Below are positions 51,466-60,266 of a stretch of DNA of 64,000 nt, piece by piece. Under the pieces are notes generated by a model. That model did not search any database and was not told the DNA's origin. It was given only the letters and a program-made list of their open reading frames with translations. Origin of the DNA: SBAX01 sp964646605 (GTDB lineage Bacteria > Planctomycetota > Phycisphaerae > UBA1845); NCBI GenBank assembly GCA_964646605.1, contig CAZYEX010000015.1, positions 1-64,000 on the forward strand. Reading direction: 5' to 3'. Every line of letters begins with the position of its first letter. Positions within the stretch are counted from its first letter, which is position 1. The translations under genes and the position numbers were made by a program.

Positions 51466-53493
51466 TCACGCGTGTGCCGCGGCGTGTTCCTTCTTGTGGG
51501 CGTCGACGATCTGTTGCAGGAGGTTTCCGGGCACGACCTCGTAGTGGGAGAACTCCATCGAATAGCTGCCTTGGCCGCCGGTGATGCTGGAGAGTCTGGA
51601 GTTGTAGTCGGCGAGCTCGGCCAGGGGGACGGTGGCTTTGATGACGGCCATGCCGCCGGGGATGGTCTCCTGGCCTTGCGGTCGTCCGCGGCGGGAGGCG
51701 AGGTCGCCGGTGATGTCACCGACGTTGTCACCCGGGCAGGTCACCTCGACGTGGACAATGGGCTCCAGGAGCACGGGCTTGGACTTCATGAAAGCGTCCT
51801 TGAACGCCCCGCGACCCGCGATCTGGAAAGCGATGTCCTTGCTGTCCACGGGATGCGTCTTGCCGTCGATCAGCTCGACCTTGACGTCGACGATGGGGTA
51901 GCCCGCGAGCACGCCCTCGACCAGTTGCATCCGAATGCCCTTGTCGGTGCTCACTCGGAACGATTGGTCGATCGAACCGCCGAAAATTTTGTCGACGAAC
52001 TCATACCCCTCGCCGCGGGCCGCGGGGAGAAGGTTGATGACCACTTTCCCGTACTGACCGGCGCCGCCGGTTTGTTTCTTGTGGGTGTATTCGATGTCCC
52101 TTGCCTGGCCCACGATCGTTTCGCGGTAGGGAATGCGCGGGGGTTTGGTCTGGACTTCGAGCTTGTAATGCTTGTGCATCCGGGCGAGGTAGGTGCGAAG
52201 CTGCATCTCGCCCATGCCGCGGATGACCAACTCGCCGCCCGTGCCGCGTTCGTTGAAGAAGCAGGGGTCCTCCTCCATGCAGCGTTTGAGGGCCACGCCG
52301 ATCTTGTCCTCCTCGCCGCGGGCTTTGGCCTCGACGGCCAGGGAGAACATGGGTTGCGGGAACTTGGGCATGGCGATCGTGCCGGGTTTGTCGGCGCAGA
52401 GCACATCGCCGATTTTCAGGTCGAGTTTGGCCAGGGCAATGATGTCCCCGGCGACGGCGGCTTCGATCTCTTTGTGCTCGGCGGCCATCACCCGAATGAC
52501 GTGGCCGGGACGCAGACCCTTGGGTTCGTGAACCGTCTTCAGTGACATTTCGGGGGTGAGCCTGCCGCTGTGGACGCGGATGGCCAGGTATTTGATGTTG
52601 CTCTTGGGGTCGGTGCTGATCTTGAACACCTGGGCGACGAAGGGCTTGTCCTTGCTCGGTTCCAAGTCGATCTTGGTTTCTCCGACGACGAGGGTGCGAC
52701 GAAAGCCGGTGAGCGGGCTGGGGCAAAAGGTGAGGAGCGCGTCGAGGAACTCGCTGATGCCCACGTCGCCGCAGGAATTGGTGAAGAGGATGGGCATGAA
52801 GGCGCCCTGGGCGACGGCCCTAATCGCGGCTTTTTCGGCCTCTTCGGGTTTGAGTTCGCCGCCGAGGTACTTCTCCATGAGGGCGTCGTCGGCGGCGACG
52901 ATGGCTTCGGTGACGGCCGTGTGGGCGTCGGCCACGGATGAGAAATCCACGTCGCCGGATTCGTTGCGGAAGCAATCGACGACTTTCTTTCCCTTGCCCG
53001 AGGGCAGGTTGAGGGTCACGCATTGGGGGCCGAAGGACTCTTGAATCTGGCTGACCGATTGCGGCAAGTCCACGTTGGCGGCGTCGATGTGGTTGACCAC
53101 GAACCACACTCCCAGTCCGTACTCGCGGGCACGCTCGTACATCCGCCGAGTGTTGACTTGGATTCCGGCGGAGGCGGAGACGACGACGACGGCGCAGTCG
53201 GCGGCGGCCAGGGCGGCGATGGCCGGTCCGCAGAAGGCCGCTGTGCCCGGGGTGTCCACGATGTTGACATGGTGACCCTTGTAGGTGAGGTAACAGACGG
53301 AGGAATCCAGCGAGGAGAGCTTCTCGCGTGATTCGTCGGACACGTCGAGGATCGAGGTCTTGTCGGTCACGCTGCCCAGGCGATTGGTGGCCCCGGCTTT
53401 GAAGAGCAGCGCCTCCGCGAGGGAGGTTTTGCCCGACCCGTTGTGTCCGACGATGGTAATGTTCCGAATTTGGCCAGCTTCCGGCAACGCCAT
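51466..53493 (-). CDS. Elongation factor G-like translational GTPase
   Basis: The 675-residue protein has EF-G domain order: a G domain with P-loop GHNGSGKTS (residues 16-24) and DTPG, a beta-barrel domain 2, then EF-G III/IV/V regions (PRIPYRETIVGQARDIEYTH, HKKQTGGAGQYGKVVI, PGGMAVIKATVPLAELADY). It is the EF-G-like class rather than canonical FusA: the P-loop is not AHxDxGKT. The G4 motif reads NHID where NKxD is normal, which may affect guanine specificity. Such paralogues are proposed to act in ribosome recycling or stress, but the role is not certain. It is a single-gene minus-strand unit. Confidence 0.9.
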   Translation of the reverse strand: MALPEAGQIRNITIVGHNGSGKTSLAEALLFKAGATNRLGSVTDKTSILDVSDESREKLSSLDSSVCYLTYKGHHVNIVDTPGTAAFCGPAIAALAAADCAVVVVSASAGIQVNTRRMYERAREYGLGVWFVVNHIDAANVDLPQSVSQIQESFGPQCVTLNLPSGKGKKVVDCFRNESGDVDFSSVADAHTAVTEAIVAADDALMEKYLGGELKPEEAEKAAIRAVAQGAFMPILFTNSCGDVGISEFLDALLTFCPSPLTGFRRTLVVGETKIDLEPSKDKPFVAQVFKISTDPKSNIKYLAIRVHSGRLTPEMSLKTVHEPKGLRPGHVIRVMAAEHKEIEAAVAGDIIALAKLDLKIGDVLCADKPGTIAMPKFPQPMFSLAVEAKARGEEDKIGVALKRCMEEDPCFFNERGTGGELVIRGMGEMQLRTYLARMHKHYKLEVQTKPPRIPYRETIVGQARDIEYTHKKQTGGAGQYGKVVINLLPAARGEGYEFVDKIFGGSIDQSFRVSTDKGIRMQLVEGVLAGYPIVDVKVELIDGKTHPVDSKDIAFQIAGRGAFKDAFMKSKPVLLEPIVHVEVTCPGDNVGDITGDLASRRGRPQGQETIPGGMAVIKATVPLAELADYNSRLSSITGGQGSYSMEFSHYEVVPGNLLQQIVDAHKKEHAAAHA

Positions 53494-53812
53494 TCCTAAC
53501 TCCTCAAAGCGACGACCCTTGCCGTTTGTTCAACGTCCCACGGGCCAAGAAACCCATAGCCCGGACGCCGAGGGAACATGGTAGCAAAAGCGGGACCGGG
53601 TCGCCAAGGGCACGCCGTCGGGAGCCTCTCCCCCGCATCCAACCCACCCTCCGGGTGAGAAAAGGCCGTTGGAACCCACGCGGATCGGCGATGCCTCGAT
53701 CACTCGCGCTCCATTCGACTTGATCTCCCAACGCCGCGTGTCTAGTATGAGCACCGTTGTCGCGGCGCGGGCGGCGGTGATCCATTTTCATTTCTCAAAC
53801 GGAGGGCGACAG
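53494..53812. other. Divergent intergenic region between EF-G-like and sorting-tail genes
   Basis: I see no gene in this stretch. It should hold two divergent promoters. A strong ribosome site (ACGGAGGG) for the downstream gene lies at its right end. Confidence 0.4.
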
Positions 53813-54378
53813 ATGGTTCGCACGAGAGTTGTGGCATTCATCACCGGTTTTTTGGCACTCGCGGGGGGGGGCTGCGCGCTGATGATCGACCATCGGTTAC
53901 CATAACACTTAGCGGGACCCTTTCCGCCACGAGCACGTTTCAAGTTCGAGGTGCCGGCGTCGCCGGTGCCTATCCAATTCTAATCTCGGCGCACAGCCTA
54001 ATGGTCGGAATGACGGCGAGTCAGGTGCGCGACTCTATTATCGAATTCGCCGGAGAGGTACCTGCCCCCTGGGAGGTTTCGCGTGTCACGGTCGACGGCG
54101 TGCCGGGATTTCGTGTCCGAAATTTCCAGGCGACGGGTAACGAGCCGTGGACGCCACTCGTGTTTGCGCGCGGATCGGGTTCTGAGATGCTGCTTGAACC
54201 GGGTAGCCAGGTAACGATCGACGGACTGGTCTTCAGCGCTTGTTCAACCGGAACCTGCAACCCAACGGCTTTCGGTTCGGTTCCGACCGTTTCGACGTGG
54301 GGTCTTGGGATCATGGGATTGTTGGTGCTTGCGGCAGGGACGGTGGGGATTTTGCGGCGGAATCGCGCGGCGGGGTGA
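53813..54378 (+). pseudogene. Sorting-tail (IPTL-CTERM-like) secreted protein, frame split at a poly-G tract
   Basis: After a strong ribosome site, the ATG at 53813 starts a signal peptide (MVRTRVVAFITGFLALAGGG). The frame then ends at a stop near 53903. At 53863-53871 is a run of nine Gs. With ten Gs the frame would continue without a stop as LRADDRPSVTITLSGTL and on to 54378, giving about 188 residues. The downstream frame ends with VPTVSTWGLGIMGLL, a hydrophobic helix and RRNR, a sorting tail of the IPTL-CTERM type. As written the gene is off. A phase-variable switch, transcriptional slippage or a sequencing error in the homopolymer are all possible. Confidence 0.85.
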
Positions 54379-55037
54379 CCATGCGCGTCGGTAGGGCCTT
54401 CGGCTGTGGTTGTTCGTCGCGGTCGAGGAGCGGGTGATCGGCCGGGAGGCGATCCTCCAGACAACAGGGCTCCGGAGTCGTCGGTTGCCGATTCCGTCGT
54501 CGCACACGGGGCGCTGCGAAGCGGTTGTCGTTCACGCCCGCGCCGCCGCCGCAGGTCGCGATGGCAACCTCCGTTCCGGGAAATAATAAGGATGTCGTTT
54601 GCATGGCCCTGACATACACGCCGCGTCAAGGAAATTTTTTCCCAAGCCCGGAGGGACAACTGAAGCACTCAGCCGTCCCTCCGGGACTCGGTGGGAACGC
54701 ATTCACCCCCCCAGCCCTAAGGGTCCCGCCGATTTAGTCCCGTTGCACCTTCACGAAACGGCTGTCAAGAATGAAAACCATAGGTATTGACCATCGATCA
54801 TGCCGTTTCCGGCGCTCGATTTCGATTGAATCGACAGGCCCAGGGGCCGTGGGCTCTGAGGGTGTCGCCGCTTTGGCGTCTGGTCGGAGACGGTCGGCCG
54901 GGCGGCGGGACGTGAACGAGAAGGGGTTTACGTTGGGGCGGGGTCGAGGACCGTCACTTCGGCCTTCGGTCTGCCGGCTTGGTCGCCCCCGGCCCTGACG
55001 GGGAGAGGGGGGAGCGATCGCGTGATATACTGCGGCC
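54379..55037. other. 660-bp gap with an inverted repeat at 54648-54684
   Basis: No gene is supported on either strand. A 10-bp perfect inverted repeat (CCGGAGGGAC / GTCCCTCCGG) with a 17-base loop lies at 54648-54684. It resembles a miniature dispersed element more than a terminator. The rest shows nothing I can name. Confidence 0.5.
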
Positions 55038-56273
55038 ATGGAATCGCTAGTGCTGTACGAAGACGAGGGGGTGGTGAATCTGCTGCCGCTGTTGTACTGG
55101 CGGTCGCTGTTCGAGCTTCAGATCGGGCGGAAGATTGTCATGGACCGCCTGGCGCAGCGGCTGGGGATGGCCGTGAGCGGGGTTTGGACGCGGGATTGGC
55201 TGGCGGCGGTCGCGGCGCAAAGGTGTGGAGCGCCGGCGAACCTCCCGTTGGTCGATGGCTCGATTCTGGTGAACGGACGGTGGCTTTGCGACGAACCTGT
55301 GCGCTTTCCCGATCCGCCTTGCGTGGGGACTCTGGAGAGCGGTGAAACGGTTTTCATCGTTTGCGACCCGTCGCTGACCAAGCGCCTTCGCCCCGGTGAT
55401 CTTCAAGAGCCGTCGAGGCGTGCAGAAGCCCTGCACGGATTGCCTCGGCGTCGGGTTGCGGGTGGGTTGGTGAGACATCCTTGGGACGTGGTCCGCGACT
55501 TGCCAGACCTACTGCGTAGGGACTGGTCGGCGGCGGAGGCCTCCGTCGATTCCAAGGTGAACCGTGCGTTGCGCCTGGGGCCGAGGGACCAGGTTCACGT
55601 CGGCGAACGAGTGGAGATTCACCCGACGGCGGTGGTCGACGCCGCGCAAGGGGCGGTGTACGTGAGCGACGATGTGGTGGTGGGGGCTTTTGCGATCCTC
55701 GAGGGTCCGCTGTACCTGGGACCGGGCACACGCGTGTATCCGCGGGCCTGGCTGCACGGCGGAAACGCGGTGGGACCGGTGTGCCGGATCGGCGGCGAAC
55801 TGCACGGCTGTGTGATCCATGGATACTCTAACAAGCAGCATGACGGTTTCCTGGGACATTCGTATGTGGGGAGTTGGGTGAACTTCGGCGCCGGATCGGT
55901 CAACTCCGATCTCAAGAACACCTATGGGAGGATCAGCGTGCCAATCAATGGCACTGATGTAGAAACGGACATGCAATTCTTCGGGGCCGTGGTGGGAGAC
56001 CATGCCAAGCTGGGGATCAACGCGGCCATCCCGACCGGGGCGGCGATCGGTCTGGGGGCCAGCATCTCTGCGACGCGGATGCTGCCCAAGTACATTCCGT
56101 CGTTCTCGTGGGTGACGGACGATCGGGTTTCACCGGGCGATCCGTTGAAAGCCCTGGACGTGGCCGCGGCGGTCATGTCTCGGCGGAACATCGAAATGAC
56201 CGACGAAGAGGTCGAACTCTTCCTGGACCTTGGGCAGCGCGTGAGGCAATTCGAGTCGGGCAGCGCGAGGTAG
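55038..56273 (+). CDS. GlmU-like putative sugar nucleotidyltransferase with left-handed beta-helix acyltransferase domain
   Basis: The 411-residue protein fits the alternative GlmU family (NTP_transf_4 type). An N-terminal region includes LLPLLYWRSLFELQIGRK, the family hallmark in place of the classic nucleotidyltransferase loop. A C-terminal left-handed beta-helix of hexapeptide turns follows (VEIHPTAVVDAAQGAVYVSD, VVVGAFAILEGPLYLGPG). The segment HGYSNKQHDGFLGHSYVGSW and AGSVNSDLKNTYG are also typical. It may make UDP-GlcNAc or a related nucleotide sugar. No partner genes of that pathway are adjacent. Confidence 0.85.
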   Translation: MESLVLYEDEGVVNLLPLLYWRSLFELQIGRKIVMDRLAQRLGMAVSGVWTRDWLAAVAAQRCGAPANLPLVDGSILVNGRWLCDEPVRFPDPPCVGTLESGETVFIVCDPSLTKRLRPGDLQEPSRRAEALHGLPRRRVAGGLVRHPWDVVRDLPDLLRRDWSAAEASVDSKVNRALRLGPRDQVHVGERVEIHPTAVVDAAQGAVYVSDDVVVGAFAILEGPLYLGPGTRVYPRAWLHGGNAVGPVCRIGGELHGCVIHGYSNKQHDGFLGHSYVGSWVNFGAGSVNSDLKNTYGRISVPINGTDVETDMQFFGAVVGDHAKLGINAAIPTGAAIGLGASISATRMLPKYIPSFSWVTDDRVSPGDPLKALDVAAAVMSRRNIEMTDEEVELFLDLGQRVRQFESGSAR

Positions 56274-56326
56274 TCCCCTGTCATCGCCTCGCGTTCGGGG
56301 CAAGCGATGCGATAGCCTCGGGCGCG

Positions 56327-56854
56327 CTACGCGACGTGCGGCGTCACACGTCGCCGGATGAGAAGCGTGGACGCGGTCATCAAGGTCATGGCCAAGACGA
56401 TCAAGCCCCACGTCGATGCGGCGGGGATGTTGACGGCCTCGTTTCCGGCGCAAACCGAGAGATCGCCGTGCCACGTTCCGGTGAACAGGTTGCAGAAGTT
56501 GTCGGTGGTCACGACGCAGGGAGGGGTGTTGTTGCTCGCCCCGGTGCAAGCCCCGTCGGGTTCGGAGCAGCAGTTGGACTGTCCCTGGAAGGCGCACGCG
56601 GCGACCCCTGCGTCATAGTAATCGACGTCGCCGTCGCAGTCGACATCGCAGTCGTTGACGCAACCGGCGCAACTGCCGATCCGTGCGCAGTCGTGGATGA
56701 TGGCGACGTCGATGACGTTCGTCACCGTGCCGCCGTGGCTGTTGTTGACGTCCGTGTTGCAGGCGCACGGTCCGGCGACAACATGGTGCGGATGCGCCAG
56801 GGCAGCCGCCACAGAAACAACAAGAAGAATCCCGACCGACGACTTGGCTTGCAC
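56327..56854 (-). CDS. Small secreted protein with EF-hand/dockerin-like loop and IPTL-CTERM-type tail
   Basis: The GTG at 56854 lies behind an excellent AGAGGAGG site and gives 175 residues. A signal peptide (VGILLVVSVAAALAHPHH) leads to a cysteine-rich region with DCDVDCDGDVDYYDAGV, which looks like a dockerin/EF-hand calcium loop. The tail is IPAASTWGLIVLAMTL followed by LLIRRR, a good IPTL-CTERM-type signal. It is probably sorted to the cell surface by an undetermined exosortase-like enzyme that is not in the window. The open frame upstream of 56854 is not part of the gene. Confidence 0.82.
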   Translation of the reverse strand: MQAKSSVGILLVVSVAAALAHPHHVVAGPCACNTDVNNSHGGTVTNVIDVAIIHDCARIGSCAGCVNDCDVDCDGDVDYYDAGVAACAFQGQSNCCSEPDGACTGASNNTPPCVVTTDNFCNLFTGTWHGDLSVCAGNEAVNIPAASTWGLIVLAMTLMTASTLLIRRRVTPHVA

Positions 56855-57004
56855 AGCTTTTCCTCCTCTACAGGTGACCCACAAACTCTCCAACACGACG
56901 GTGGGACAACCGATTGCCGCCATGATACGATTCCACGTTTGAACCGTCAAGGTTTTTTTGGGCGGGCCGGCGGATTCTGGGATTTCGAGAACGAGAGACG
57001 AGGC

Positions 57005-58288
57005 ATGGTCCAATCCATAGCCGTGATCGGTGCAGGCACGATGGGAGCGGGGATCGCCCAACTCGCGGCCACCCAAGGCTGTGCCGTCTACCTCCTCGAC
57101 GTCCAACCCGAATTCGTGCAGCGCGGCATCGAAAACATCAAGAGAAACTTGAACCGCAACGTGGAAAAGGGGAAGTTGTCCCAGGCGGATCGAGACGCCA
57201 TTGTGGGCCGCGTGACTCCCGTTGACACCACGTCGCTAGGGGAAATCTCCGGCAGTGACTCTCCCCCCATTTCGACCGCTCTCGTTGCGTTGGAAAGGCG
57301 TTGTTCGTTCCCGGACGTGGAGCTCGCCATCGAGGCGGTTATCGAAGATCTCGATACCAAGCGCAGAGTTTTTCAGCAACTCGAACAGGCGACGCCTGCG
57401 AGCACGGTCCTGGCGACCAATACCTCATCGCTTTCCGTCTCCAAGATCGCGGAAGCAGTCCGCGATCCGTCGCGCGTCGTGGGCATGCACTTTTTCAATC
57501 CTGTCGCGGTGATGCCGCTGGTGGAGATCGTCGCGGGTCGGCAGAGCGACCCGGCCGCGGTCGATCTGGCGTTCAGCACGGCTGTCGCCTGGGGCAAGAC
57601 GGCGGTGCGGGCCAAGGACACGCCGGGGTTTATCGTGAATCGCGTAGCACGCGGGTATTATCTGGAGGCGTTTCGGCTGCTCGGCGAGGGCGTCGCAGGA
57701 ATCGACGAAATCGACAACGTGATGCGTACCCACGGCGGATTCAAGATGGGGCCGTTTGAATTGATGGACCTCGTGGGGCTCGATGTGAACCTGACGGTGA
57801 GTACGTCGGTTTGGGAGCAGATGAACCGACATCCGCGATTCGCGCCGCACGACATTCAGAGGAACCTGGTGGCGGGCGGGCACCTGGGACGGAAATCGGG
57901 GCGGGGGTTTTATTCGTACCAGGACGGCCATCCGCTGCCGGCGGTTGCCGTCGATCGGCGGAGTTTCTCGCTTTCGCCGCTGCTTTCGGATGCAATGAGG
58001 AACTTTTGCGAACGCGCGGGCGCCGGTCGAGCGGGAGCGACCGAGCAATACGTTTTTTCGCGTATCCTGGCGGCGATCCTGAACGAGGCGGCGTACGCTT
58101 TTTCCGAGAACGTGGCCACGCGCGAGGATATCGACGTGGCGATGGTGAAGGGTACGAATTATCCGAAGGGGCCGATGGTCTGGATCGAGGAGATCGGGTC
58201 ATGGACGGTGCGGGGGGTGATGAAGGGTTTCCATGATTCGTATTGTGACGGACGGTATGAACCGGCGGCGATGTTCGCGGCATGTTGA
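57005..58288 (+). CDS. 3-hydroxyacyl-CoA dehydrogenase with two C-terminal domains
   Basis: The ATG at 57005 gives 427 residues. The NAD site is MVQSIAVIGAGTMGAGIAQ. The catalytic region has ASTVLATNTSSLSVSKIAEA and VGMHFFNPVAVMPLVEIV. The first HCDH-C domain includes DTPGFIVNRVARGYYLEAF, and a second follows (FSRILAAILNEAAYAFSENV, MVKGTNYPKGPMVW). The layout resembles PaaH-type enzymes more than the 285-residue Hbd. It oxidises 3-hydroxyacyl-CoA to 3-ketoacyl-CoA in beta-oxidation or aromatic acid breakdown. The thiolase for the next step follows after 60 bp. Confidence 0.93.
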   Translation: MVQSIAVIGAGTMGAGIAQLAATQGCAVYLLDVQPEFVQRGIENIKRNLNRNVEKGKLSQADRDAIVGRVTPVDTTSLGEISGSDSPPISTALVALERRCSFPDVELAIEAVIEDLDTKRRVFQQLEQATPASTVLATNTSSLSVSKIAEAVRDPSRVVGMHFFNPVAVMPLVEIVAGRQSDPAAVDLAFSTAVAWGKTAVRAKDTPGFIVNRVARGYYLEAFRLLGEGVAGIDEIDNVMRTHGGFKMGPFELMDLVGLDVNLTVSTSVWEQMNRHPRFAPHDIQRNLVAGGHLGRKSGRGFYSYQDGHPLPAVAVDRRSFSLSPLLSDAMRNFCERAGAGRAGATEQYVFSRILAAILNEAAYAFSENVATREDIDVAMVKGTNYPKGPMVWIEEIGSWTVRGVMKGFHDSYCDGRYEPAAMFAAC

Positions 58289-58313
58289 GTGGCGAAGTTC
58301 AAGAGGGACAAAG

Positions 58314-58336
58314 CCCGTCGCTTGCGCTCCGGGTTC
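58314..58336. repeat. Dispersed CCCGGAGCGC-AGCGACGGG element
   Basis: The gap between the dehydrogenase and thiolase genes contains the reverse complement of the element seen at 50943-50965, with one central base change. A third copy is at 34588-34610. Confidence 0.75.
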
Positions 58337-58351
58337 GGATAGGTCTTCGTG

Positions 58352-59548
58352 ATGCGTAGAACTGTCGTCGTTGATGCGATCCGCACTCCGGTCGGTCGAT
58401 ACGGCGGGGCGCTCAGCGCTGTGCGGCCTGACGATCTGGCGGCGCTGGTGATTCGCGCGTTGGTCGAACGAACGGGGATCGAGGGGACGCTCATCGACGA
58501 CGTGTATTTTGGGGCGGCGAATCAGGCGGGGGAGGACAACCGCGACGTGGCGCGGATGGCTGTTTTGCTTGCAGGGCTGCCGAATTCGGTGCCCGGTTCG
58601 ACCGTCAATCGCCTTTGCGCGTCGAGCCTGGATGCGATCAACATCGCGGCCCGAATGATCGAGGCGGGACACGGCGAGGTGATGATCGCGGGCGGGGTGG
58701 AGAGCATGTCGCGAGCGCCGTTTGTCATGCCCAAGGCTGACACCGCGTTCGGCCGTCATGCGGAGATTCACGACACGACCATCGGATGGCGGTTTACCAA
58801 TCCCAAGCTTGCCGCCCTGTTTCACCCCTTTTCGATGGGCGAGACGGCGGAGAACGTGGCCCGCAAATACAAACTCTCGCGGGAGGAGCAGGATCGCTTC
58901 GCGTACGAATCGCAGATGAAGTGCAAAGCGGCGATGGAGGCGGGGCGGTTCGTCGAGGAGATCGTGCCGGTCAGCATTGAGCAAAAGGGAAAGCCGCCGA
59001 TCGTCGTAGATCGGGACGAGCACCCGCGGCCGGAGACGACGTTGGAAGCCTTGGCGAAGTTGAAGCCCGCCTTTGCCAAGGATGGGACGGTGACAGCGGG
59101 GAATTCGTCGGGCATCAACGACGGTGCCGCGGCACTGCTTCTCGTCGAGGAAGCGACGGCCCGGCGACTGGGACTGCCGATTCTGGCCATGGTGGGTCCG
59201 TCGGCGACCGCGGGCGTCGATCCGTCGTGCATGGGATTGGGTCCGGTCCCGGCGGTGCGAAAGGCTCTCGCCCGCGCGGGGCTTAGCATCCGCGACATCG
59301 ACCTATTCGAGTTGAACGAGGCCTTCGCGGCGCAGTGTATCCCTTGCATCCGCGAGCTGGAGATCGATCCGGCGAAGGTCAACGTCAACGGCGGGGCGAT
59401 CGCCCTGGGGCATCCGTTGGGTTGCAGCGGGGCCCGGATCAGTACAACGCTCTTGCACGAAATGAAGCGCCGCAGCGTCCGCCGGGGGGTGGCGACGATG
59501 TGCGTGGGGGTCGGGCAGGGCGTGGCGACGGTTTTTGAGCGGGTGTAG
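58352..59548 (+). CDS. Acetyl-CoA C-acyltransferase (thiolase)
   Basis: The 398-residue protein has all thiolase motifs: nucleophile cysteine in VNRLCASSLDAINIAARM, AGGVESMSRAPFVM, NEAFAAQCI, NGGAIALGHPLGCSGARI (active-site His), and the second cysteine in CVGVGQG. The first half is close to 3-oxoadipyl-CoA thiolases (PaaJ/PcaF), but a general beta-ketothiolase is equally possible. With the upstream dehydrogenase it forms the last two steps of a beta-oxidation cycle. An in-frame GTG precedes the ATG. Confidence 0.93.
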   Translation: MRRTVVVDAIRTPVGRYGGALSAVRPDDLAALVIRALVERTGIEGTLIDDVYFGAANQAGEDNRDVARMAVLLAGLPNSVPGSTVNRLCASSLDAINIAARMIEAGHGEVMIAGGVESMSRAPFVMPKADTAFGRHAEIHDTTIGWRFTNPKLAALFHPFSMGETAENVARKYKLSREEQDRFAYESQMKCKAAMEAGRFVEEIVPVSIEQKGKPPIVVDRDEHPRPETTLEALAKLKPAFAKDGTVTAGNSSGINDGAAALLLVEEATARRLGLPILAMVGPSATAGVDPSCMGLGPVPAVRKALARAGLSIRDIDLFELNEAFAAQCIPCIRELEIDPAKVNVNGGAIALGHPLGCSGARISTTLLHEMKRRSVRRGVATMCVGVGQGVATVFERV

Positions 59549-59635
59549 CGCGGCCTCCGCGTGCAAGTCGCCACCAGAATTCATGGTTTGTTTGCCATAT
59601 GAGGCTGGATGGGTAAGATTACCGAAGCGACCGCC

Positions 59636-59872
59636 ATGGTGAATTATCACGACATCATCACACGCGATCCGCAAGTCTGCGGCGGGCAACCGGTGATCCG
59701 CGGCACGCGGGTTCCGTTGCGGACGGTGCTCGCGAGTCTAGCCGACGGGGACAGCATCGCGGAGATTTTGCGCGATTTTCCGACCCTCACCGAGCAAGAC
59801 GTTGCGGGCGTGATCGCGTTCGCCGCCGCGTCGGCCCAGGAAGATATGCCGACTCCCGGCGTTCCGGTTTGA
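59636..59872 (+). CDS. DUF433 antitoxin
   Basis: The 78-residue protein has the DUF433 pattern IITRDPQVCGGQPVIRGTRVPLRTVLASLADGDS with ILRDFPTLTEQDV, a small winged-helix DNA-binding domain. It forms a toxin-antitoxin pair with the DUF5615 gene that starts three bases after its stop. It probably binds its own promoter. An upstream in-frame ATG at 59609 would add nine residues. Confidence 0.88.
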   Translation: MVNYHDIITRDPQVCGGQPVIRGTRVPLRTVLASLADGDSIAEILRDFPTLTEQDVAGVIAFAAASAQEDMPTPGVPV

Positions 59873-59874
59873 CC

Positions 59875-60243
59875 ATGCGGATCAAGCTGGACGAAAACCT
59901 TCCGGCGGGTCTGTCGCAAGAACTGAGCAGATTGGGACACGACGTTCATACGTCGCCCGGCGAGGGGCTGACGGGGCGCAGCGATGACGCCGTCTGGTCC
60001 GCCGCCCAACAGGAGCGGCGGTTTTTCCTTACCCAGGACATGGATTTTTCGGATGTGCGCCGCTTCGCGCCCGGCACGCACCACGGGCTGATGCTCGTGC
60101 GGCTGCGGCATCCGACTCGACGAATTCTCATCGAACGAGTCCGGGTGGTTTTTGGAAGTGAGGACGTAGCGGCCTGGGCGCATTGCTTTGTCGTCGTTAC
60201 GGAGCGAAAGGTGCGCATTCGAAAGCCGTCCGAACCGCCCTGA
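59875..60243 (+). CDS. DUF5615 PIN-like toxin
   Basis: The 122-residue protein starts MRIKLDENLPAGLSQELSRLGHDVHT, the DUF5615 N-terminus with the first PIN-like acidic residue. Later come ERRFFLTQDMDFSDVRRF, in which TxDxDF carries further acidic residues, and HGLMLVRLRHP. It is predicted to be an RNase toxin. A TTG two codons upstream overlaps the antitoxin stop and is an alternative start. Confidence 0.87.
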   Translation: MRIKLDENLPAGLSQELSRLGHDVHTSPGEGLTGRSDDAVWSAAQQERRFFLTQDMDFSDVRRFAPGTHHGLMLVRLRHPTRRILIERVRVVFGSEDVAAWAHCFVVVTERKVRIRKPSEPP

Positions 60244-60266
60244 GGCAGGCATGTCCCATTGACACC

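Noticed and set aside
56108..57004. 299-codon N-terminal extension of the 3-hydroxyacyl-CoA dehydrogenase
   Set aside because: It overlaps the sorting-tail gene on the other strand and the end of the GlmU-like gene; the NAD-binding motif begins right at the ATG at 57005.
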